A DNA stretch of 64,000 nt from Ancistrus triradiatus (Eukaryota > Chordata > Actinopteri > Siluriformes > Loricariidae): NCBI GenBank assembly GCA_025084515.1, contig JAJAGP010000042.1, positions 1,114,775 to 1,178,774 on the forward strand, given 5' to 3'. A program made the translations under genes and the position numbers. Positions 58,889 to 64,000 of this stretch are shown here, one piece after another (within the stretch, counting starts at the first letter, position 1; every line of letters starts with the position of its first letter). The notes under the pieces are model-generated. The model was not told the origin of the DNA, ran no database searches, and saw only the letters and a list, made by a program, of their open reading frames with translations.

Positions 58889-59040
58889 CCTTCTTACGTT
58901 TATCATCTAAACCGCAAAGGAGGTTGGGTCTTTTGGAGGTTTCTCAAAAAAGGTTTCTCCAAGGTTTTTTCCTTATAACGTTTAGGGAGTTTTTCCTCGC
59001 CACTGCCGCCTTTCGCTTGGGCAATTTGGGATTTTTAAGA
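58889..59040. repeat. Dispersed repeat family R2, copy 2
   Basis: 'cttacgtttatcatctaaac', 'aggaggttgggtc', 'gggagtttttcctcgccact' and 'gccgcctttcgcttgggcaa' match the copy at 9078-9303 in order. The 3' part is missing. Confidence 0.65.
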
Positions 59041-60065
59041 TTACGCGTTGATTTTTAGATTTTCAGACTGCAAAACAAAGGTATGCAACTTCTCACCATG
59101 TGGCCATGAGGGATAGGGGTGCAGCCTTACTTCCTTATGCAGGGGTGTGGCTAAAAAGAGCTCTGTATTTTGATAGTGACAAAAAACTTTTTTGTTTAGG
59201 GTTTGCGATCCTCCTTGGAAGAGAAACCCAATAAATGATGATTTTGTACATATTTTGATTGTTATTATCTCAATTAATACCTTAGATTTAAATAGCTCAT
59301 AACATCACCTTTGTAAATATCTGTGAGTATTTATATTTCTGTTGTATTCATGTGGAGGCTTGTTTTCTCAGCAAAAAAGAGAGAGTACAAATGAAGGAGA
59401 TAGTACAAGCGAGTTACAATATACAAATTACATTTTCTACCGTGTTTCTTAGATCGATCAACCAACAGATGAATCAAGTTGGTACGAACTAAGAGCTTTG
59501 GATCCTGCTTAGACAGGACTGGCGTTGTACCTGAGCCTATTTAACCCTGTGTTGAGCCCGATGCATAGTAATCACGTATGAGCAGGATCCTGGAGACACT
59601 GGTGAACATAAATGGATAATGAAACCCTAGACTCGTATCCAGACTGCCACCTGCGAGCATGCCGAGTGCGTGTGTGAATTTCGCAGTGTGTGTGCTGTCT
59701 GCTTCTGGTGGGAAATCAGACGCGCTAATGAGTCAATGAAACATTTGAGATAATTATTACTTGGATTGGAAGTCGCTGGGCCACAGACAGCCCCGGCACT
59801 CCTCGCCAGTGTCCGGGATGTGTGTGTGAGTCTGTGCGAGTGAGCGTGTGCGTTTGTGTGTGTTTGTTTGCGAAACCAAAGATCTCTGGGTAGGGTGCCA
59901 AGCCCAGTCATGACTGTAGTGTTTCCATGGAAACTCCTCTTTAATTGAGGCAGCCATACATAGAGGCAGAGAAAGCGGTTTAAATATAGCCATGTGACGC
60001 ACCATGTTTGGGAGATCACAAGATGAGCGAGTACAAACGTGCATCTAGTACAGCACGGGACCACC

Positions 60066-60136
<71 letters not shown>
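60066..60136. repeat. (CA)n microsatellite
   Basis: A pure run of about 35 CA units. Confidence 0.96.
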
Positions 60137-60138
<2 letters not shown>

Positions 60139-60429
60139 CGCACTGACAACCGTCACTGTGTGCTCCATTCACAATTCAGTTACAGATTTGCCTGATTTTT
60201 TCTGATCGTGGATCACAGACGTTCAAACGTCCAAACACCAACGCACAAACCGGGTCTCCTGTTGGCACGTGGCAACTGCTTAAAGTAAATGTAGATGACT
60301 TAATAAGAGTTAACAAGGTTTCTATAGCAACTGTCTCTTTACCTCCACTCATGCTATATATGGACAATTGTCTTCCTTTACAGCAAATTTCTACAGCTTA
60401 CAATTACCTCTGTAGGCATGATAGCTAAC

Positions 60430-60431
<2 letters not shown>

Positions 60432-60484
<53 letters not shown>

Positions 60485-60486
60485 AC
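60432..60486. repeat. (CA)n microsatellite
   Basis: A (CA)n run preceded by 'cgcgcg'-like bases, with one AA interruption near the end. Confidence 0.95.
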
Positions 60487-62028
60487 TTGGTAAACACATG
60501 GTTTGGGGACTTTCCTTTGACATTACAGTACTAGGTACTAGTTTGGGAGGAATTTGCCCCCCCATGGAGCTTCTCCAAGAACTAAAGAACTATAACTCTG
60601 GAAATAATGAAGCCATCACTCCAAATTTCATAAAATCAACATCTACATTGACAGCAGCAACTCCATTCCAGAATCTGATGAATTCCAGCACAGACACGCC
60701 TGATTTTACCGGAACCAAATCTGATTTATTCAGAAAAAGTACAAGACACATGAATGCTGTGATTGGAATATGGATTTCTGGACTTTTCTAAGTTAGAAAA
60801 ATTAATAATTGTCTTTTAAAAATGAATATAAACGTCTTTGTATTATTATTCATATTATTCATTGAGGTCTGAAAACGCCCCATCTTCTTTATTATTTTGG
60901 CCAGTTGTCATTTACTGCGAATAAATTCTCGTCCTTGCGGCAAATAAACAATTTTATTTTGAGTTTGTCAGCTCAGTGAAATTTTGAACTTAATTGGTTC
61001 CAGATGGCCGTTTGAACCCCCGATTTGTTGGAAGTATGAATCAAATTTCTCCACAAGAAGTAATGTAAATAGGATTAATCCGTTCTGACCCCCAAATGAC
61101 TGTTTTTATGCCTATATTTGCATGTAATTAATGATTACAAGCGCGAATCAAGCAAAGGAAATGTAATACAGTAATAATAATCAATAAATACATGAAATAA
61201 GTGAAATGTGAAGACATGAATAAGTATCACTGGGACAGTGGCACTGAGACTGAGGAAGTGCCTGAAATCGCAACTTGAGACTGAAACACTATACATATAC
61301 ATTATTATAATAGTAACATAATATAATATGATATACATAATATGCCTATGATCGCACCCTAGTTATTTTGGGGGTTTCATGGCGATTGGCATACGGTATC
61401 GGTGCATTGTCGCCAATATTCTGTGCATCGTGGTAGGAGGATCGCACCATTGAGTGTTTTTTTAGGGTGCCCATGTTTGAAGTCGGAATTTTGGTTTGTA
61501 TTTTGGGGAAAAAAAATTCAAACGGAGCATTCAATGTCCAAATTGTTTGGGTGAAGATGCTTTTGATTTCCAGGTAATTCACAGAATAAAATAAAAATCG
61601 CGTTGTAGGCTGATTAAAGTCTGAACTTCAAGTTCCAAGTACCTACCAAGAACCACAGTCGTCCCCAGTTCATGCGTTGTGGATATGCGACAAAGGGGAC
61701 ACAGTTTTCAGCAGAGCCATTTTGTGGGGAATCTTCGGCCTGCTAAAACCGATAAACAACAGCATAGCGGTCGGAGATCTAATCGATATAGAATGATGGA
61801 TTAGCCGTACACAATGAAGGATAAGAAAGATCCATGATGCCAGGGGAGCCACAATGTGTCAACATGAATAGCCTCCGCCAGTGGCAGATCCTCGATCATA
61901 AGTGAAAGGGCAAAAAAAGGCAGGTCTACAGATGTGCGAGCCTAATATCAGGCTCATAATTAAGGAAGAAAGTGACTTCAGAAATGGTATTCTCAATGTA
62001 AACCGAATTCTGTTTGTCCTTCTCACAG

Positions 62029-62484
62029 CGTCATGGTCGCAGTTCCCTGTACCGCCACTGGGGGCGACCACATCCTCAGTCAGCGTGGAGTCGCCGCTCG
62101 AGCTGGAACAGCGTGGGTCGTACCACTCTTGGCTTGACGGTAGGAGGAAGCCTGCGAGTGCGCGGTCCCCACTCCCACCCGGCCGAGCGGGAGTCCCTCC
62201 TGGCCCCACGTCCTCCACTTTCCCACCACCCCCCTCTCCTGTCCCGGCGGTACGCCCTTCGGCGAGATCGCCGTGCCCTGTCGCTCGAGCTCCCTGAACG
62301 GCTCCAGCTTCCTGGCCCCCCGCCTCAGCGCCCTCTTCTGATCAGGAAAAAGAGTGTGTGCGGGGAGCAGCATCACGACTGTAATGGGAAAGCGCCATTG
62401 CGGCAGGCGGCTATCCTCAGCGAGGTGTATCCCCAGCTCAACGCCCGCAAGGACAAACCGCACCTCGATGAGGAGACTGACTAT
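62029..62484 (+). CDS. cacna1i: cacna1i exon: large II-III linker exon
   Basis: 152 codons, phase 0 at both ends, GC-rich relative to the flanking introns. It begins RHGRSSLYRHWGR and contains SRRSSWNSVGR, matching mammalian SSYYGPWGR and SRRSSWNSL. Then come AERESLLAPRP, a basic RRYALRRDRRALSLELPERL (compare RRTLSLDNRD), HHDCNGKAP (compare GHEDCNGRMP) and HLDEETDY, which leads to domain III. The linker is cytoplasmic and poorly conserved between these blocks, but the order is preserved. The acceptor is CTCACAG and the donor TAT|GTGAGT. Domain III exons lie beyond the window. Confidence 0.93.
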
Positions 62485-62601
62485 GTGAGTCATTCATCAC
62501 ATACATTTAACCAGTTGATAAACAGCAAGGTTTGAATATTCAGTCGTAGGCAGTGACCAATCAGGGGTTTGCACTAATCAGAAGCTAATCCTTGGATCCA
62601 T

Positions 62602-62905
62602 AGTGTTTTATTTTAAACAATAATATGAATTAAAACACAAGATGAAAACATTCAGTACAGTACTGTACAATACAGTCATTCTTATCTTTGTATCTTTTAT
62701 GTAACTTGGAACACGTTGCAAATTCTCTTTTCTGTCTCTTTCTGTCTCTTTTCTGTCAGCAGTCGTCGCATACTAGTTTTCTGTCATTCAGGCATGAATA
62801 AGCTATATATAAGACAGACTTTTATTTCCTATTATAATTCTTAAACCCTTGGATGTTAAAGCGAACCGACGTTGATTGTATAGATGTTAAACAGTGCGTA
62901 CCTGT
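62602..62905. repeat. Dispersed repeat family R1, copy 3
   Basis: Co-linear with 8376-8640 and 30236-30545: 'gttttattttaaacaa', 'gatgaaaacattcagtacag', 'cttatctttgtatcttttat', 'tctgtcattcaggcatgaat' and 'tagatgttaaacagtgcgta'. Confidence 0.75.
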
Positions 62906-62929
62906 ACTGTAAGTCATACACATAACACT

Positions 62930-63850
62930 GCAAGATTTCTAGAACTACTGAAGATTGGAGAACTATATAATCATTATCCTTTCTAGTACTCAAAACCTTT
63001 GGAAATCTGGGTGTTTTTACAAAGAAATCTAGAAATGTACAGTCATTTGATACAACTGGCATTACAGATTTGAACTGATCTGGTCTATAGTTTTGTTTGT
63101 TTGTTTTTCTTGGGGGATCTAGAATGCAGAATTCTAAAACAGTTTGCCATTTTAGAACTTTCTGGATTCTAGACATTTGACTGAAATTCGATAGCCATGA
63201 TAAAAGAGGACTTTAGCGAGTATTAGTAATACCAGACAACTAACACTGAGAGAATTCTAGAATAACGAGATCTAGAATTGTTTTCCATTCTAGTTCTCAA
63301 AACCTTTGGAAATCTGGGAGTCTTTGCAGAGAATCTGGAACTGTACAGTCCTTCAGCTGTCAATACATCTAGGCATTCGAGATTTGAACTGATCTCGAAT
63401 GCTAGAGATCAGCTAGATCCCCCTATAGGTTTTTTTTCTGGGGGATCTAGAATGCAGAATTCGAAAATACATTCAGAACTCAGTGGATCTCGATTCCAGA
63501 AATTGGACTGAAATAGCTTGATAGCCTTGATAACAGAGCACTTTATCAATCATTAGTAATACCAGAGACCTAACACTGAGAGAATTCTAGAATGGAAAGT
63601 TCTGGAATTGTATTTTTGTTTTATTACTCAAAACCTCTTGGAATTTGGGAGTCTTTGCAAAGAAATCTAGAAATGTATAACCCAGAGACCTGTTGTTTTT
63701 TCTTGATGTATCTAGAAAACTGAACTCTAAAATATTTTGCTCTGTCAGAACTCAGTGGTTTGGGTTCCAGAAATTTGACTGCAACAGCTTGACAGCCATG
63801 ATAATAGTGGACTTTAGCGATTATTAGTAATGCCAGACACCAAGCACTGT
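62930..63850. repeat. Three-unit tandem repeat, unit about 305-330 bp
   Basis: The word 'actcaaaacctttggaaatc' or a variant begins units near 62992, 63296 and 63628 (spacing 304 and 332 bp). Each unit also contains 'gggggatctagaatgcagaa', 'gatagcc.tgataa.agag' and 'aacactgagagaattctaga' in the same order. Homology ends near 63850. The units have many 'tctaga' words. No coding frame was found. Confidence 0.88.
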
Positions 63851-64000
63851 GGTGTGGTCCCTTCCGCGTTTTCCTGGTCACCGTTAAGGTATTGCTTTTC
63901 TGTTCACTTCCTTGTTTTGTTTGTTTCACACCCGTTTTGCGTTGTTTGTTTCCTACCCGTTTTTGTGTTTTTTTCATGCCTGTTTTCCGGCTTCGGCCCT
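63851..64000 (+). mobile_element. LTR-like sequence at the window edge
   Basis: 'cacacccgttttgcgttgtt' and 'cctgttttccggcttcgg' resemble words in the LTR-like edge at 1-478 ('acacccgttt', 'tatccggctt'). It may be the start of a related or the same LTR family. Only 150 bp are available, so this is tentative. Confidence 0.35.

Larger units (their letters stand above)
58557..62028 (+). other. cacna1i: cacna1i intron, 3.5 kb
   Basis: The donor is GTGGGA and the acceptor CTTCTCACAG. It contains dispersed repeat R2 (58889-59040) and two (CA)n tracts (60066-60136, 60432-60486). I see nothing recognisable at 59050-60060 and 60490-62020; an open frame at 60498-60791 has no family features. Confidence 0.87.
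1..64000 (+). other. cacna1i: cacna1i gene body, central part (Cav3.3 T-type calcium channel alpha-1I)
   Basis: All recognisable coding sequence in the window belongs to one gene, read on the + strand. Thirteen exons join in phase into 893 uninterrupted codons that run from domain I S4 to near the end of the II-III linker. The protein is a four-domain plasma-membrane channel that lets calcium enter neurons at low voltage; domains I and II each show S4, S5, a pore loop with a selectivity glutamate, and S6. The 5' exons (N-terminus, domain I S1-S3) and 3' exons (domains III-IV, C-terminus) are outside the window, so no promoter, start codon, stop codon or polyadenylation site of this gene is present. 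Paralogue choice rests on remembered human Cav3.1, Cav3.2 and Cav3.3 sequences; Cav3.3 fits best in the extracellular loop of domain I and at the start of the II-III linker. Confidence 0.93.
62485..64000 (+). other. cacna1i: cacna1i intron (5' part) after the II-III linker exon
   Basis: The donor is GTGAGT. It contains dispersed repeat R1 (62602-62905), a roughly 300-bp tandem repeat (62930-63850) and an LTR-like edge (63851-64000). No exon is seen before the window ends. Confidence 0.88.

Noticed and set aside
60498..60791. Open frame of 97 codons after the CA repeat at 60.4 kb
   Set aside because: No similarity to the II-III linker, no in-phase splice sites recognised and no other features.

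Overview
The window is vertebrate genomic DNA, almost certainly from a teleost fish. It lies entirely inside one protein-coding gene on the + strand, cacna1i, which encodes the pore-forming alpha-1I subunit (Cav3.3) of the low-voltage-activated T-type calcium channel. The evidence for a fish is the gene being split into small exons by large introns packed with (CA)n and other microsatellites, together with Tc1/mariner copies and tRNA-derived SINEs of types common in teleosts. I cannot fix the species. A catfish or other otophysan is possible, but this is a weak impression from repeat types.

Thirteen coding exons can be placed at base resolution: 10537-10634, 22609-22768, 36356-36701, 36823-36915, 44606-44918, 46438-46802, 51388-51539, 53245-53430, 54423-54540, 55460-55615, 55799-55889, 58411-58556 and 62029-62484. 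All introns are GT-AG and the codon phases agree at every junction. The exons sum to 2680 bp: one base that completes a split codon plus 893 codons, with no frameshift or stop. In order they encode domain I from S4 through S5, the large extracellular loop, the pore loop (T-L-E-G-W) and S6; the I-II linker with the gating-brake region and an acidic stretch; domain II S1-S6 with its pore loop (T-Q-E-D-W); and the II-III linker. Exons for the N-terminus through domain I S3 lie upstream of the window, and those for domains III-IV and the C-terminus lie downstream. Assignment to Cav3.3 rather than Cav3.1 or Cav3.2 rests on paralogue-type sequence such as EYSLDLQNIN, RPFICSLPQDNGIM, GRECCL, RTFRLLRVLKLVRFMP and GDANRSYSD.

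The other 96% is intron. The first 10.5 kb (partial intron) and the introns at 10.6-22.6, 22.8-36.4, 36.9-44.6 and 46.8-51.4 kb hold most repeats. There are three copies of one Tc1 family (19676-20987, 31450-33041, 54630-55430) and one truncated copy of a second Tc1 family (43088-44528); all are pseudogenised. There are also Tc1-type and hAT-like non-autonomous elements, six tRNA-derived SINE relics, three copies of an unnamed dispersed repeat, a GC-rich compound inverted-repeat element at 16 kb, many microsatellites, and an unusual number of long degenerate minisatellites (5.5-6.7, 22.8-23.5, 24.3-26.1, 26.3-27.0, 28.3-29.05, 48.1-49.7, 52.1-53.2 and 62.9-63.85 kb). LTR-like sequence sits at both window edges.

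I saw no second gene, no nested gene on the - strand, no true tRNA or rRNA gene, and nothing prokaryotic. No undescribed biological system is evident. The observations most worth a second look are the transposon that makes up most of a short intron and ends 29 bp from a splice acceptor, an in-frame tandem acceptor at exon 36356, a CA repeat fused to a splice donor, two substitutions at tryptophans conserved in domain II, and the 16-kb inverted-repeat element.
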